Of a stretch of 64,000 bases of DNA, positions 17,277-26,638 are shown one piece after another; positions within the stretch are counted from its first letter, which is position 1, and each line of letters starts with the position of its first letter. The position numbers and the translations under genes are program-made. This DNA comes from Bacillota bacterium (GTDB lineage: Bacteria > Bacillota > Bacilli > Paenibacillales > Paenibacillaceae). The notes beneath the pieces were generated by a model. That model had not been told where the DNA came from. It did not search any database and was given only the letters and a program-made list of their open reading frames with translations. The stretch is from contig JAEWAQ010000074.1 in assembly GCA_023391635.1 (NCBI GenBank), forward strand, positions 3,289 to 67,288, in the 5' to 3' direction.

Positions 17277-19094
17277 ATGCTGCGACGATTATGGAACAGG
17301 CTGCGATCGCATTCGTTCCGCGCCAAGCTGATCATTTCATCCGTTGCTTGCATTCTGATCCCAGCCTTGTTCACGCTGGCGCTGTCCAATTACTTGACCA
17401 AGGATGCGGTGCGCGAACAGGCGACGGCGAATGCGGCCAAGACGCTGCAGTTGGTGAACGGTTCCGTCCAGGGGCTGTTCAACTTCATGCTGTACGTCGC
17501 CAATTCGATCCAAGTCGATCCCGAGATCAGCTATATCCTGAAGGACCGGGCGGCGGGCAAGGAGTATGCGTCCCCGGATGCCGAGTATGAGAAATTTGCG
17601 AACGATAACACCATTATCAAGATGCTCGATTATTTGTCGAGAGCGCAAGAGCAGAGTATGATCACCATTATTTTGCCGAACGGTCAATATTTCACGAATT
17701 ATTCGTTCGAGGAATTCCACCCTTCGCAGTGGCGGCAAGAACCCTGGTTCGCGGAATTGGACCGGTTGAACGGCTACGATACGTACTGGGTGGGCGTGCA
17801 GCCGACCCGGTTTCGTTCGTATCGTCCCCTACATGATTATGAACTGTCGGTTGCCCGCACGTTGCGGAACACCTCGTCCAAAATATACGCTTACGTCGTC
17901 GTGACGATTTTCGAAGACCAGGTACATCCGCTGTTCGGCGAATTGAGCCCGGGTCACGAGATGATGCTGTTGGATCGGAATGGCGTCATTCTGTCCCACC
18001 AGGATGCCGACCGGATCGGTCAGACGTTCGAGTACGCCGGACAAACATCCTCGATCGTGCATCATGGCGGCAGTGACTATTTACTCGCGGAGGAGAAGCT
18101 GACCGGATCCGGCTGGAAGCTCATATCTCTCACGCCTTATCAGGATGCCGTGTCGAAAATCTCGACGATCTATAACAACGTATTCCTGATTGAAATCCTC
18201 GCGTTCATCGCATTCCTGCTTATCCTGATCTATTTGATCCGCAAGTTCACCAGCCCGCTCAAGCGGCTGGGCAAAGTGGCGGAAACTGTCTACCGCGGCA
18301 ATCTGGAGGTCCGTTCGCGCATGAGCGGGCCGGACGAGATCGGCATGCTCGGGATGTCGATCGACCAGATGCTGGATCGGCTGAAGCAGATGCTCGAAGA
18401 GGTGACGGTTGAACAGACGCAGAAGCGCCGCGCGGAGCTCGCCATGCTGCAGGCGCAGATCCGGCCCCATTTTCTGTTCAACGTGCTGAATTCGATCCGC
18501 ATGCGGATTATGCTGGGCGGCGACGCGGAGAGCGGGGATATGATCAGTTCGCTATCGAAGCTGCTGCGGATGACGATCGAGGCAGGCGACGGCGACATTA
18601 CGCTGGCGGAGGAAATCCAGACTTCGGCCGATTACGTGAAGCTGATGAACATGAGGCAGAAGGAGAAGGTGGAACTGCTCGTCGACATTCCCGGCGACGC
18701 GCTCGGGACGCGCGTGCCGCGCCTGTTCCTGCAGCCGATCATCGAGAATGCGATCATCCACGGAATCAGCCAGCGAGGCGGAGTCATTCGGATCTCGTGC
18801 CGTCAGCAGGAGCATGCCTGGCTGCTCTCGGTGCGCGATTACGGATGCGGCATGGAGGCACCCGCGCTGGAGAAGCTGCGAAGCCGGCTGCGGGAGACGC
18901 GCTCCCTGCCGGATGCCGCCGAGTCGGGCAGCGGATTTTCCAGCATCGGCCTCGCGAACGTGAACGAGCGGATGCGCATGACGTTCGGGGATCGATTCGA
19001 GATGGAAATCGACAGCGAGCCGGGCGCGGGCACGAGCATCCGGATGCACATACCGATCGGGGAGGCGAACGGCGATGAAAGTCATGTTGGTTGA
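17277..19094 (+). CDS. YesM-type sensor histidine kinase of importer 1
   Basis: I choose ATG 17277 (MLRRLWNRLR) after GGGGGA; 605 residues. TM at about 17-40, a 250-residue outside dCache-like sensor, TM at about 298-320, HAMP (FTSPLKRLGKVAETVYRGNLEV), then a His_kinase (PF06580-type) domain with AQIRPHFLFNVLNSI and an HATPase with LQPIIENAIIHG and GIGLANVNERMR-like SSIGLANVNERM. This architecture controls carbohydrate uptake in Paenibacillus and Bacillus (YesM family). Its 3' end overlaps the regulator gene by 20 bases, so the two are translationally coupled. Confidence 0.92.
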   Translation: MLRRLWNRLRSHSFRAKLIISSVACILIPALFTLALSNYLTKDAVREQATANAAKTLQLVNGSVQGLFNFMLYVANSIQVDPEISYILKDRAAGKEYASPDAEYEKFANDNTIIKMLDYLSRAQEQSMITIILPNGQYFTNYSFEEFHPSQWRQEPWFAELDRLNGYDTYWVGVQPTRFRSYRPLHDYELSVARTLRNTSSKIYAYVVVTIFEDQVHPLFGELSPGHEMMLLDRNGVILSHQDADRIGQTFEYAGQTSSIVHHGGSDYLLAEEKLTGSGWKLISLTPYQDAVSKISTIYNNVFLIEILAFIAFLLILIYLIRKFTSPLKRLGKVAETVYRGNLEVRSRMSGPDEIGMLGMSIDQMLDRLKQMLEEVTVEQTQKRRAELAMLQAQIRPHFLFNVLNSIRMRIMLGGDAESGDMISSLSKLLRMTIEAGDGDITLAEEIQTSADYVKLMNMRQKEKVELLVDIPGDALGTRVPRLFLQPIIENAIIHGISQRGGVIRISCRQQEHAWLLSVRDYGCGMEAPALEKLRSRLRETRSLPDAAESGSGFSSIGLANVNERMRMTFGDRFEMEIDSEPGAGTSIRMHIPIGEANGDESHVG

Positions 19095-20688
19095 CGATGA
19101 TTACCCGGTGCTCGAATTCATCGCCCGTACCGTCCCATGGAAAGAGATGGGATTGCAGCTCCAATCGCTGCAGGAGAACGGGCAAGCCGCCTACGAGGCG
19201 GCGCTTGCCGATATGCCGGATATCGTCCTGACGGATATCGGCATGCCGAAGATGGACGGACTTGCGCTGCTCGCGAAGCTGAAGGAGAAGAAGCCGAACT
19301 TGCGCGCCGCCATCCTGTCGTGCCATAACGAGTTCCATTATGCGCAGCAGGCGATGAAGCTGAGCGTGCAGGATTATTTGCTCAAAGACATGCTGATTGC
19401 GGACGACCTGCTTCAGCTGCTGCGCAGATTGAAGGAAAGCCTGGAGCAGGAAGAGAAAGTCAAGGACCAGGAGCACCAGCTGCGGCGCCTGGTCGACCGC
19501 AGCCGGGTGCTGATGAAGGAGCAATTCATCCGCCGGACGATCGATCAGCCGATTTTGTCCGCGTCCGACTGGCGGCAAGAAGCGGAATCTTTCGGCTTGC
19601 GCGCGGACGCGAAGTTCTATGTGCCGGTGCTGTTATCGCTCGATCGCTATCGGGATGCCCGCAAGCGCTTCCTGTCCGGGGAAACGCTGCGATTCGCGCT
19701 GGACAACGTGCTTGAAGAAGCGGTGGATGGTTTGCCTGATCCGGCGGTGCATTTTGCTTACGGGTCCGGGCAGTCGTTCCTCATCTTGACGTTCCAGGAT
19801 CGTCTGAAGCGAAGCATGATCGAGGCGGCGACGGAGCAGACGGGCATGCTGCAATCGATGCTGCTGCAAGGATTGAAGCTGACCTGCACCGCGCAGATCG
19901 GGGCGGCGTGCGAGCATCATCAGGCGTTGAAGGAACAGCTTGCCGCGCTGCTGGCCGGCAGTGGTCAGCGATTCTACCTGGAACCGGGCAGCATCGCGAC
20001 GTTAACGTCGCCTTCGTATGATGATACGGATATATTCGCATGGTATGATGAAGTCGGCGGGCAATTCCGCGACCGGTTCATGGCCAGCGATGCGCAAGGC
20101 GTGCTGACGTCGGCGGACCGGTGGACCGAAGCGCTGCGGAAGCGGCCGCAGCAGCCTGAGCTCGTCAAGGACTGGTTGTTCAAGCTGCTGCTGGACCTCC
20201 GGATGAAATTTCAATCGATGCAGCTATTCCGGGCGGCGTCCGCGATTGACCTGTTGCATCGGGAAATTGGCGAACTCCATTCGCTGACGGAGCTGCGGGA
20301 ATGGCTTGGCGAACAAGTGGAGGCCGCTATCCCCCGCACGAGCCGGATCATGGAAACGGCGGGCAGGCAGGAGCTGGCACAGGCGAGGCAATACGTGCTG
20401 CAACGGCTCGACAAGCGGATCGGACTGGAGGAAGTCGCGGAGCACCTGCATTTGAATGCGAGCTATTTCAGCCGATTGTTCAAGAAGGAGCTGGGCGAAA
20501 CGTTCACCGAGTTCGTCACCCGCATGAAGATGGAGAGGGCGAAGGAAATGCTGGACCAGACGAGCCATTCCGTCGGAAAAATATGCGAGCTGCTCGGCTA
20601 TGAGAATCAAAGCTACTTCATCAAGACGTTCAAGATGTACTCCGGCGCAACGCCGATGGAGTATCGGGGGAGAGAGGCGAAGAAGTGA
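19075..20688 (+). CDS. YesN-type AraC response regulator of importer 1
   Basis: 537 residues. Receiver with DDD (7-9), Asp54 (VLTDIGMPKMDG) and Lys104 (YLLKD); a coiled linker (LRRLKESLEQEEKVKDQEHQLRR), a long middle region, and a C-terminal AraC domain with two helix-turn-helix units (IGLEEVAEHLHLNASYFSRLFKKELG; HSVGKICELLGYENQSYFIKTFK). It should activate the importer operon upstream of it. Its stop codon overlaps a possible GTG/ATG start of a decayed downstream gene. Confidence 0.92.
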   Translation: MKVMLVDDDYPVLEFIARTVPWKEMGLQLQSLQENGQAAYEAALADMPDIVLTDIGMPKMDGLALLAKLKEKKPNLRAAILSCHNEFHYAQQAMKLSVQDYLLKDMLIADDLLQLLRRLKESLEQEEKVKDQEHQLRRLVDRSRVLMKEQFIRRTIDQPILSASDWRQEAESFGLRADAKFYVPVLLSLDRYRDARKRFLSGETLRFALDNVLEEAVDGLPDPAVHFAYGSGQSFLILTFQDRLKRSMIEAATEQTGMLQSMLLQGLKLTCTAQIGAACEHHQALKEQLAALLAGSGQRFYLEPGSIATLTSPSYDDTDIFAWYDEVGGQFRDRFMASDAQGVLTSADRWTEALRKRPQQPELVKDWLFKLLLDLRMKFQSMQLFRAASAIDLLHREIGELHSLTELREWLGEQVEAAIPRTSRIMETAGRQELAQARQYVLQRLDKRIGLEEVAEHLHLNASYFSRLFKKELGETFTEFVTRMKMERAKEMLDQTSHSVGKICELLGYENQSYFIKTFKMYSGATPMEYRGREAKK

Positions 20689-20690
20689 GC

Positions 20691-21020
20691 ATGGAAGCGT
20701 GGAATGAGCGATTGTCGAAATTGGATTTACCGAGGGGCGTCGGATTCGAGCCAGCCGAGATGGAGGCTGGAGAAAGCGGGTATTGGAAGCAGCGTGCGGG
20801 GAAGGCAGCGACTTGCTGAAGATGGAATAGGCGGATGCCTATACGCTGCCGAATTTGCGCGGTCTCGTCCGCCGGTTGACTTGGACCAAGCCGACCGACG
20901 GCGCGAAGCCTGCATTGCGACTGACGGACGACTACCGATTTGCGCCTGCCTGAGCATTCGGACGCCACTTGCCGCTTCGAGCTGGAACTGCGGTTCGTAT
21001 CGCGTATTGACGCTGTCGGA
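20691..21020 (+). pseudogene. Remnant of an operon gene, possibly heparinase II/III-like
   Basis: Directly after the regulator stop, ATG 20691 opens MEAWNERLSKLDLPRGVGF and runs 42 codons to TGA 20817. A second fragment in another frame (20834-20953) reads DAYTLPNLRGLVRRLTWTKP then ALRLTDDYRFAPA and ends at a stop; a third frame continues EHSDATCRFELELRFVSRI. This resembles the C-terminal beta domain of heparinase II/III-type lyases, with most of the protein deleted and at least two frameshifts. The family assignment is a guess; the decay (matching pieces in three frames) is visible directly. This fills the otherwise gene-free stretch 20689-21045. Confidence 0.4.
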
Positions 21021-21045
21021 TCAGATGCGGCAGGCTGGAGCCGGA

Positions 21046-21426
21046 TTACGGTTGGCTTTGCCGAGCGGATGCGTCTTCGCAGCAACCGACCTCGAATAGC
21101 AATGCGCGCAAAGGTGCGGATGATTGATTGTCCAAGCTGTGACGGCCGTAAGGTTCGTTCAGGATGACATCGCCTTCCGTCACCTTGCGCACTTCGCCGT
21201 TGACGGTCATGACGCCTTCTCCGGAAACAATGATATAAATTTCTTCGTCATTCAAGTGCCCATGCATGCCAATCGAAGCGCCCGGCGGGATTTCAACATA
21301 ATGAAGAAACCTGAGCGGCGTTCGAAAGTCTTCTTTGCGGAATAGCTCTACGTCGTAGATAAGGCCTTGGCCATCATGACATACTTCGTTCCGGCCGTTG
21401 CCGGTCAGATAGTTGCGAACGATCAT
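21046..21426 (-). CDS. Small cupin-domain protein
   Basis: 126 residues forming a single cupin_2 barrel. Metal-binding pattern: GASIGMHGHLNDEEIYIIVSG (His, His, Glu) and later GRHSL (His), the usual four ligands. It ends with a short tail containing two adjacent cysteines. The start overlaps the stop of the Gfo/Idh gene by four bases (ATGA), so it belongs to the importer-2 sugar operon. Likely a sugar isomerase/epimerase or sugar-binding cupin; the reaction cannot be told. Confidence 0.8.
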   Translation of the reverse strand: MIVRNYLTGNGRNEVCHDGQGLIYDVELFRKEDFRTPLRFLHYVEIPPGASIGMHGHLNDEEIYIIVSGEGVMTVNGEVRKVTEGDVILNEPYGRHSLDNQSSAPLRALLFEVGCCEDASARQSQP

Positions 21427-22400
21427 CGCGCGATCTCCCCCATCGGCACGACGGCGGCCCAGCGGCCGGTCGCGTGCGAAATTTGCGCCGCATGGGCCAG
21501 AGCCTGCGTCCGGATGTAATCGGAACCGCTCGCTTCAGGCATGCGGCCTTCTTGCAAAGCATCGAGAAATTCATCCAGGCAAAGTTTTTCGGCCATGCCT
21601 TGGGTAGAAAGGTTGCGGGTACCGTCCGCGTTGACGATCCTCAGACGCTCCGCCTCCAGCATTAACGTGCCTAAAGCGCCTTCGATCCGCCATATTCCGT
21701 GCCAAGGAGTTTCCTCTCCGCACGTCACGAAGCTGCCGGCGTAGCTGACGACAGCTCCGTTGCCCATCTCAACCATCGCATGCAAGCCGACATTGTTCGC
21801 GAACCCGCTTCCCGGCGGATTGAAGCTCCGGGCAACGATCCGGTCGGCGTCGCAATCGAACAGGAAGCGCATCATATCGAAGTGGTGGATCGCGATGTCC
21901 TCGAGCAGGGGGTTCGCCATGGCCTGAAAGTAGGGCTGAGCCGTGCGATGGTTGCGGTAAAAATCGACCCGGGCCGACGCGACCGGGCCGATCTCGCCGC
22001 CCGCGATGATGTTCCGCGCCTGCCGGACGATCGTGAACCAGCGGTAATTTTCGGCAATCATGAACGGGATGCCTTCCCGCGACGCGCGCTCCGTCATGGC
22101 GATCGCCGCTTCGAAGCTGTCGGCCATCGGCTTCTCGCACAGTACAGGCAAGCCGTAATCGAACGCGATATGATTGAGCGGCGCATGCGCTGCCGGCGGC
22201 GTTGCGTTGAGAAGGAAATCGGGGCGCTCACGCGCAATGGCTTCAGGCAGCGAGCGATACGCGGGCACGTCGCCGCGAAACAGCGATCGTCTGCCCTCGT
22301 CCTGTTCCACAACCGCAATCCCGATATGCGGGTAGCGTTCTTGCAAGACGCGGTACCATTCCGAACCGAAATTGCCCAATCCCGCCAAAATCGCCTTCAT
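21423..22400 (-). CDS. Gfo/Idh/MocA-family oxidoreductase
   Basis: 325 residues. N-terminal Rossmann fold with ILAGLGNFGSEW as the NAD(P)-binding loop, then the family motif CEKPMADS with its catalytic lysine, and AENYRWFTIV. The C-terminal alpha/beta domain includes EDIAIHHFDMMRFLFDCD, with the usual active-site histidine. Such enzymes oxidise or reduce sugars and cyclitols. It sits in an operon with importer 2, an aldo-keto reductase and a cupin, so it most likely acts on the imported sugar. Confidence 0.88.
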   Translation of the reverse strand: MKAILAGLGNFGSEWYRVLQERYPHIGIAVVEQDEGRRSLFRGDVPAYRSLPEAIARERPDFLLNATPPAAHAPLNHIAFDYGLPVLCEKPMADSFEAAIAMTERASREGIPFMIAENYRWFTIVRQARNIIAGGEIGPVASARVDFYRNHRTAQPYFQAMANPLLEDIAIHHFDMMRFLFDCDADRIVARSFNPPGSGFANNVGLHAMVEMGNGAVVSYAGSFVTCGEETPWHGIWRIEGALGTLMLEAERLRIVNADGTRNLSTQGMAEKLCLDEFLDALQEGRMPEASGSDYIRTQALAHAAQISHATGRWAAVVPMGEIAR

Positions 22401-22418
22401 CGGCCGCTCCTCCTCGCG

Positions 22419-23390
22419 TTACCCGGCATGCGGCACGGGCTTGTTCGCCAGAATCGTTTCGATTTCGGCTAGATCTTCGAATGATAGCTTGACGCCGGAT
22501 GCCCGGATATTTTCTTCGATCTGTCCGAGGCGAGAAGCGCCGATAATGCAGCTCGATACGATGCGATGCCTTAAATTCCAGGCAAGCGCAAGCTGCGGAA
22601 TCGTCAATCCGTTGCGCGCGGCGATCGGACGAAGCTGCTCTACTTGCCGCAAATGTTCCTCGCGGATCAGCCAGCCCATATGCATGTTTGAATTCGGATC
22701 GGCTGCGCGCGAATCCGCCGGCGGAGCCGATGCCGGCTTGTATTTGCCGCTTAACACGCCCTGAGCGAGCGGCGAATACAGCACCTGGCCGATGCCTTCG
22801 CGTTCGCACAGCGGCAGCACGTCCGGCTCGATCCAGCGGAAGAACATGTTGTACTGCGGCTGATGCGATACGATGCGATCCAGGTTCAGCTCCTTCGCGA
22901 GCCGCAGCGCATCGCCGATCTGCACGGCGCTCCAGTCGCTGACGCCAACGTACAGCACTTTGCCTTGCGTAACCAGGTCGTCCATCGCCCGGAGCGTCTC
23001 TTCGAGCGGCGTCTGGGGATCGTACCGGTGGCACTGGTACAGATCGATATAGTCCGTGCCGAGCCTTCGCAGGCTGGCTTCGCATTGCTCCATGATATGC
23101 TTGCGCGACAAGCCGCGGTCGTTCGGACCGTCCCCCATCGGGAAGTAGACTTTGGTGCCAATCACGCAGGAGGAGCGGGCATAATCCCGCAGCGCGCGCC
23201 CAAGAATCCGCTCGGCGGCGCCCGCCGCATACATATTGGCGGTGTCGAAGAAGTTGATGCCTGCCGCATAAGCGGCATGGATCAACTCGGCGGAAGCCGT
23301 CTCCGCTACCGAACCGCCGTGCGTCAACCAACTGCCCAACCCAAGCTCGCTGATCCGCAAGCCGCTACCGCCCAATTTTCGATATTCCAT
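22419..23390 (-). CDS. Aldo/keto reductase
   Basis: I choose ATG 23390 (MEYRKLGGSGLRISELG) after AGGAGGGAG; the longer frame overlaps the permease gene. 323 residues. The AKR catalytic tetrad is visible: Asp and Tyr in FFDTANMYAAGAAE, Lys in VIGTKVYFPMGDG and His in LYQCHRYDPQTP. The form resembles the YajO/voltage-gated-potassium-beta-like AKR group that uses NADPH. It starts 23 bases after the permease stop, within the importer-2 operon. Confidence 0.92.
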   Translation of the reverse strand: MEYRKLGGSGLRISELGLGSWLTHGGSVAETASAELIHAAYAAGINFFDTANMYAAGAAERILGRALRDYARSSCVIGTKVYFPMGDGPNDRGLSRKHIMEQCEASLRRLGTDYIDLYQCHRYDPQTPLEETLRAMDDLVTQGKVLYVGVSDWSAVQIGDALRLAKELNLDRIVSHQPQYNMFFRWIEPDVLPLCEREGIGQVLYSPLAQGVLSGKYKPASAPPADSRAADPNSNMHMGWLIREEHLRQVEQLRPIAARNGLTIPQLALAWNLRHRIVSSCIIGASRLGQIEENIRASGVKLSFEDLAEIETILANKPVPHAG

Positions 23391-23413
23391 GATCCGGTTC
23401 TCCCTCCTGATTC

Positions 23414-24217
23414 CTATCCCTTGATCGCGCCTGCAATGACGCCGGATACGATATAACGCTGCCCGAACAAGTAGACGATGACGATCGGCAGCGTCGTGAG
23501 CACGATCGCGGCGCATACCAGATTCCAGCTGGACATGTACGTCCCGTAGAAGTTATAGACGGCTAGCGTCATCGGATTGGCCGTCGATCGATTGAAGACA
23601 TATAGCGGAATGACGAACTCGTTCCATGCGTTCATGAAGTTGATGAGCACGGCCGTCGCGGCAACCGGCATCATGAGCGGTACCTGAATGCGCGCAAACA
23701 GCCTCCAGCCCGTGCATCCGTCGATGATCGCCGCTTCGTCCAGCTCCAGCGGCACGGAGCTCACGAAGCCGTAGAACAGGAACACCGTGAATGGTATCAT
23801 GAGCGCGGAGTACAGCAGGATGATGCCTGGAAACGTATTGATGACATGGAATGTCTGCATGACCTTGATCGTCGTCACGTAATTGATCGGAGCGATCAGC
23901 CCGACGATGAATAAATAGTAGATCCACCGGTTGAGGCGCGATTTGCGGCGGGCCAGCACGTAAGCCCCCATAGCGGCGGACACGTTGGCGAGCAAGACGG
24001 TGCCCGCGGCGATGATCAGGCTGTTGAGGAATGCCCGCATCATATGCCCTTCGCGGATTACCGTAGCGTAATTGGCGAATTGAAACTTGCTTGGCAGCCC
24101 CAAATTCATGGATACCGATTCCATCTGCGTCTTGAAGGAATTCAGCACGACAAGCGCCAGAGGAATCAGAATGATCAGAGACAACAGCCAGAGCAGCAAG
24201 GATCGGATCGTCTTCAT
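23414..24217 (-). CDS. Sugar ABC importer 2, permease (MalG/UgpE type)
   Basis: 267 residues with six TM segments. The EAA loop is DEAAIIDGCTGWRLFARIQVPLMMP, where the usual glycine-alanine is GC, and the protein ends GQRYIVSGVIAGAIKG. It overlaps the preceding permease gene by four bases (ATGA), indicating translational coupling and a 1:1 channel dimer. Confidence 0.92.
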   Translation of the reverse strand: MKTIRSLLLWLLSLIILIPLALVVLNSFKTQMESVSMNLGLPSKFQFANYATVIREGHMMRAFLNSLIIAAGTVLLANVSAAMGAYVLARRKSRLNRWIYYLFIVGLIAPINYVTTIKVMQTFHVINTFPGIILLYSALMIPFTVFLFYGFVSSVPLELDEAAIIDGCTGWRLFARIQVPLMMPVAATAVLINFMNAWNEFVIPLYVFNRSTANPMTLAVYNFYGTYMSSWNLVCAAIVLTTLPIVIVYLFGQRYIVSGVIAGAIKG

Positions 24218-25092
24218 GCTTCAGCCTCCGATCGGCGGGTCAGCAACGACAAGGTCGACAGCGCGACGACCGTCGTCAGCAGAAACAGCACGACGCCGAA
24301 TGCAGTGGATGTGCCGTATCGCCCACTCGAAAATTCCGTGAATACGGCGGTGTTCAGCACTTCGGTCGTGTTGCCGGGGCCACCCTTGGTCAAGACGAAG
24401 ATGAGGTCGAATACTTTAAACCCGTTAATCAGGTTCAGGATCAGATTGATGGTGAACGCCGGCATGATCAGGGGCAGCGTAATGCGCCTGAACCGTCCCC
24501 AGATACCCGCGCCGTCGATGGACGCCGCTTCGTAGTAGCTGCGGGAGATCGTCTGCAGCCCGGCCAAGTAGATGATCATGTTGAAGCCGACGTATTTCCA
24601 CGTCTCGACGGAGATGACCGAAGCCATCGCGAAGCGGACGTCGATCAACCAGGCTTGCGTCCAATCGTCCAATCCCAGCCAACCGAGGAACGCATTGAGC
24701 AGGCCCTGATTCGCGTCGAAGACGGACGAGAAGATGAGTCCGATGATGAGCGGCGAGATCGTGACCGGCAAATAGAAGATCGTCCGCAGAACGTGGACCG
24801 ACTTCAGCCCTTCATTGAGCCAGATCGCCAGCGCAAGGCCGAGAACGTTCTTGAGCAGCGTCGTGATCAGCGCGAATACGATCGTGTTGTTCAAATATTT
24901 CCAGTAATCGGATCCTTGCGCGAAAATCTCGGCGAAGTTCGCCAAACCGACGAACCGGACCCGATCCGTATACGTGTTCCAGTCCGTCAAGGAATAATAG
25001 AAGCTGTAAAGACTGGGCAGCAAGAAGAACAGGATATAGACGGCCAAGGGCAATAGGAGAAACGACATCGGATACGCTTTGCTTTGATTCAT
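24214..25092 (-). CDS. Sugar ABC importer 2, permease (MalF/UgpA type)
   Basis: 292 residues, six TM segments beginning FLLLPLAVYILFFLLPSLYSF, the EAA loop EAASIDGAGIWGRFRRITLPL, and LTKGGPGNTTEVLNT, typical of the subunit. It lies 104 bases downstream of the binding-protein gene, separated by a strong hairpin. No ATPase gene is linked. Confidence 0.93.
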   Translation of the reverse strand: MNQSKAYPMSFLLLPLAVYILFFLLPSLYSFYYSLTDWNTYTDRVRFVGLANFAEIFAQGSDYWKYLNNTIVFALITTLLKNVLGLALAIWLNEGLKSVHVLRTIFYLPVTISPLIIGLIFSSVFDANQGLLNAFLGWLGLDDWTQAWLIDVRFAMASVISVETWKYVGFNMIIYLAGLQTISRSYYEAASIDGAGIWGRFRRITLPLIMPAFTINLILNLINGFKVFDLIFVLTKGGPGNTTEVLNTAVFTEFSSGRYGTSTAFGVVLFLLTTVVALSTLSLLTRRSEAEA

Positions 25093-25127
25093 GAGAATTC
25101 CCTACTTTCTGTCTGACCCCGGTTGCC

Positions 25128-25166
25128 GGAGAAGGCGCGCGGCATGGCTGCCGCGGCGCCTTCCCC
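25128..25166 (-). promoter_or_regulatory. Stable hairpin after binding-protein gene 2
   Basis: GGAGAAGGCGC-GCGGCA pairs with TGCCGC-GGCGCCTTCCCC across a four-base loop, about 16 pairs. No T-run follows on the minus strand. It lies between the binding-protein and permease genes, where it could stabilise the upstream message. Confidence 0.5.
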
Positions 25167-25196
25167 GATAACGGACCGCCTGCAGGCGGCTTGCGG

Positions 25197-26510
25197 CTAT
25201 TGCACGGCCGCGAACGTCTTCGCCCGATGGTCGTCGATCTTCTGCAGCACTTCCTTCGGCGTCGCGGCGCCTAGAAGCAAATCCTGCACTGCCTTGCCGA
25301 TGACGTTCTCATCCCAATACGTCATGGAATCTTGTACGGTCAAGCCGGCGCCTCCCGGCGAATTGGCTTTGACGCTCGTCAATGCCTTCGGCAGCGGCGA
25401 CACTTCGATTCCTTTGAACGACGTTTCGCCCAGATCCTTGCGTTCCGCGTAGTAATCTCTTACATTCTGTTCCTCGGCCAGGAAGTTGAAGTACGTCTTG
25501 ACTTCATCCGCATGCTTCGTCTCCGCGTTGACAATCCGTACGATACCGCCCGCGGAATGCGCGAATGCATTGTTGTCGGCGATCGGCACAGGGAACATTT
25601 CCCACTGATCGGCTTTGGAATCCGGGAACTGGGCCGCGACTTCGTTCTGATATGTCGTGTAGGCGAGAATCATCGCCGCTTTGCCTGTCGCCATCGCTTC
25701 GTACCCGGGCAGCCATTCGACCGACAGCGCGTTCTTCCCGAAGAAGCCCCGGTCGTTCAACGTCTTATAGTCTTCCAGTCCTTGCACGAGCACTTGCTGG
25801 TCCGCGAGCTTCGCTTCATTGCGATTGAGTTTTTCGAAGATGCCCGGGCTGGCCTTCTCCATGGCGACCGACAGATCGTTCAGCCACAGGTGCATATGCC
25901 AGATGTCTTTCGCGTTCTCGTAAATGGGCTGAATGCCGTTGTCGAGCAAGGTTTGGCACAAGGCGGTGAACTCCTCGAAGTTTTTCGGCGGCGAGAGGTT
26001 GTATTGTTTGAAAATCTCGGTATTGTACAAAATCTGCCAGCTGTCGACCGACCACATGTTGAATGCGTACAGCTTGCCCCCGATCGAGGAGCCTTTACGC
26101 GCCCAATCGGTCATCTTGGCGGCCCAAGGCTCGCCGGACAGGTCCAGGAAGTTTTTCTCGGGCTGGTACGCGGTCAAGCCGATACCGGACAGCAAATAGA
26201 AGATGTCGGGCGCTTCTTTCGTCGCGAGCTTCGTCTTGATGATATTCTGGTACTGGTCGTCGGGATTGACTTGGAAATCGACTTTAATGCCGGTCTTGGC
26301 CGTGAACTTGTCGGCAAGCGTACGATCGATGTCCTTGACCCAGTTCTGGGCGGCGCCGACCGTGATCGTCACGTCCTTCTTGGGCGCTTCGCTCCCGGAC
26401 GATGCGGTTGGCGAAGTACCGGAATTGCCGCCGTTGCTGCCCCCGCAGCCTGCCACGGTAACGGCAAACGCGCACAGAGCGGCCGCGATCGCCATGCTCT
26501 TCTTCTTCAT
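25197..26510 (-). CDS. Sugar ABC importer 2, substrate-binding lipoprotein
   Basis: 437 residues. Signal peptide and lipobox TVAGCGG, Gly/Ser-rich spacer, then a family-1 sugar-binding fold: DRTLADKFTAKTGIKVDFQV, APDIFYLLSG, LYAFNMWSVDSWQILYNTEIF, ATGKAAMILAYTTYQNEV. AAGGGGGA precedes the ATG by 9 bases. It is the first gene of the minus-strand operon (binding protein, two permeases, aldo-keto reductase, Gfo/Idh, cupin) and divergent from the YesM/YesN pair. Confidence 0.92.
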   Translation of the reverse strand: MKKKSMAIAAALCAFAVTVAGCGGSNGGNSGTSPTASSGSEAPKKDVTITVGAAQNWVKDIDRTLADKFTAKTGIKVDFQVNPDDQYQNIIKTKLATKEAPDIFYLLSGIGLTAYQPEKNFLDLSGEPWAAKMTDWARKGSSIGGKLYAFNMWSVDSWQILYNTEIFKQYNLSPPKNFEEFTALCQTLLDNGIQPIYENAKDIWHMHLWLNDLSVAMEKASPGIFEKLNRNEAKLADQQVLVQGLEDYKTLNDRGFFGKNALSVEWLPGYEAMATGKAAMILAYTTYQNEVAAQFPDSKADQWEMFPVPIADNNAFAHSAGGIVRIVNAETKHADEVKTYFNFLAEEQNVRDYYAERKDLGETSFKGIEVSPLPKALTSVKANSPGGAGLTVQDSMTYWDENVIGKAVQDLLLGAATPKEVLQKIDDHRAKTFAAVQ

Positions 26511-26565
26511 GAGTGATGTTCCCCCTTGATTGATGTTGAGACAGCGCGCGTCTTCGTGCCTTATT

Positions 26566-26579
26566 ATAAAACGCTTACA
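26566..26579 (-). promoter_or_regulatory. cre-like site overlapping the -10 of the importer-2 operon
   Basis: On the minus strand TGTAAGCGTTTTAT matches the catabolite-responsive-element consensus TGWAANCGNTNWCA at 12 of 14 positions. It overlaps TATAAT (plus-strand ATTATA 26563-26568), the likely -10 of the binding-protein operon, so CcpA-type repression is plausible. I found no convincing -35. Confidence 0.35.
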
Positions 26580-26638
26580 GATCGGTTGGCGATGGACGAA
26601 ACAGCTTTCGACTGCTGGACTTTTTTAACCGCAGCCTG

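Noticed and set aside
20704..21099. A 131-codon plus-strand frame after regulator 1
   Set aside because: It does not match the frames in which lyase-like pieces occur and overlaps the cupin gene; it is chance openness across a decayed gene.
21699..22472. A 257-codon frame opposite the Gfo/Idh gene
   Set aside because: Shadow of a confidently identified oxidoreductase with an intact CEKP motif.
25332..26516. A 394-codon plus-strand frame opposite binding-protein gene 2
   Set aside because: The minus-strand gene has a lipobox and sugar-binding fold; the opposite frame is low-complexity in Arg, Val and Glu.
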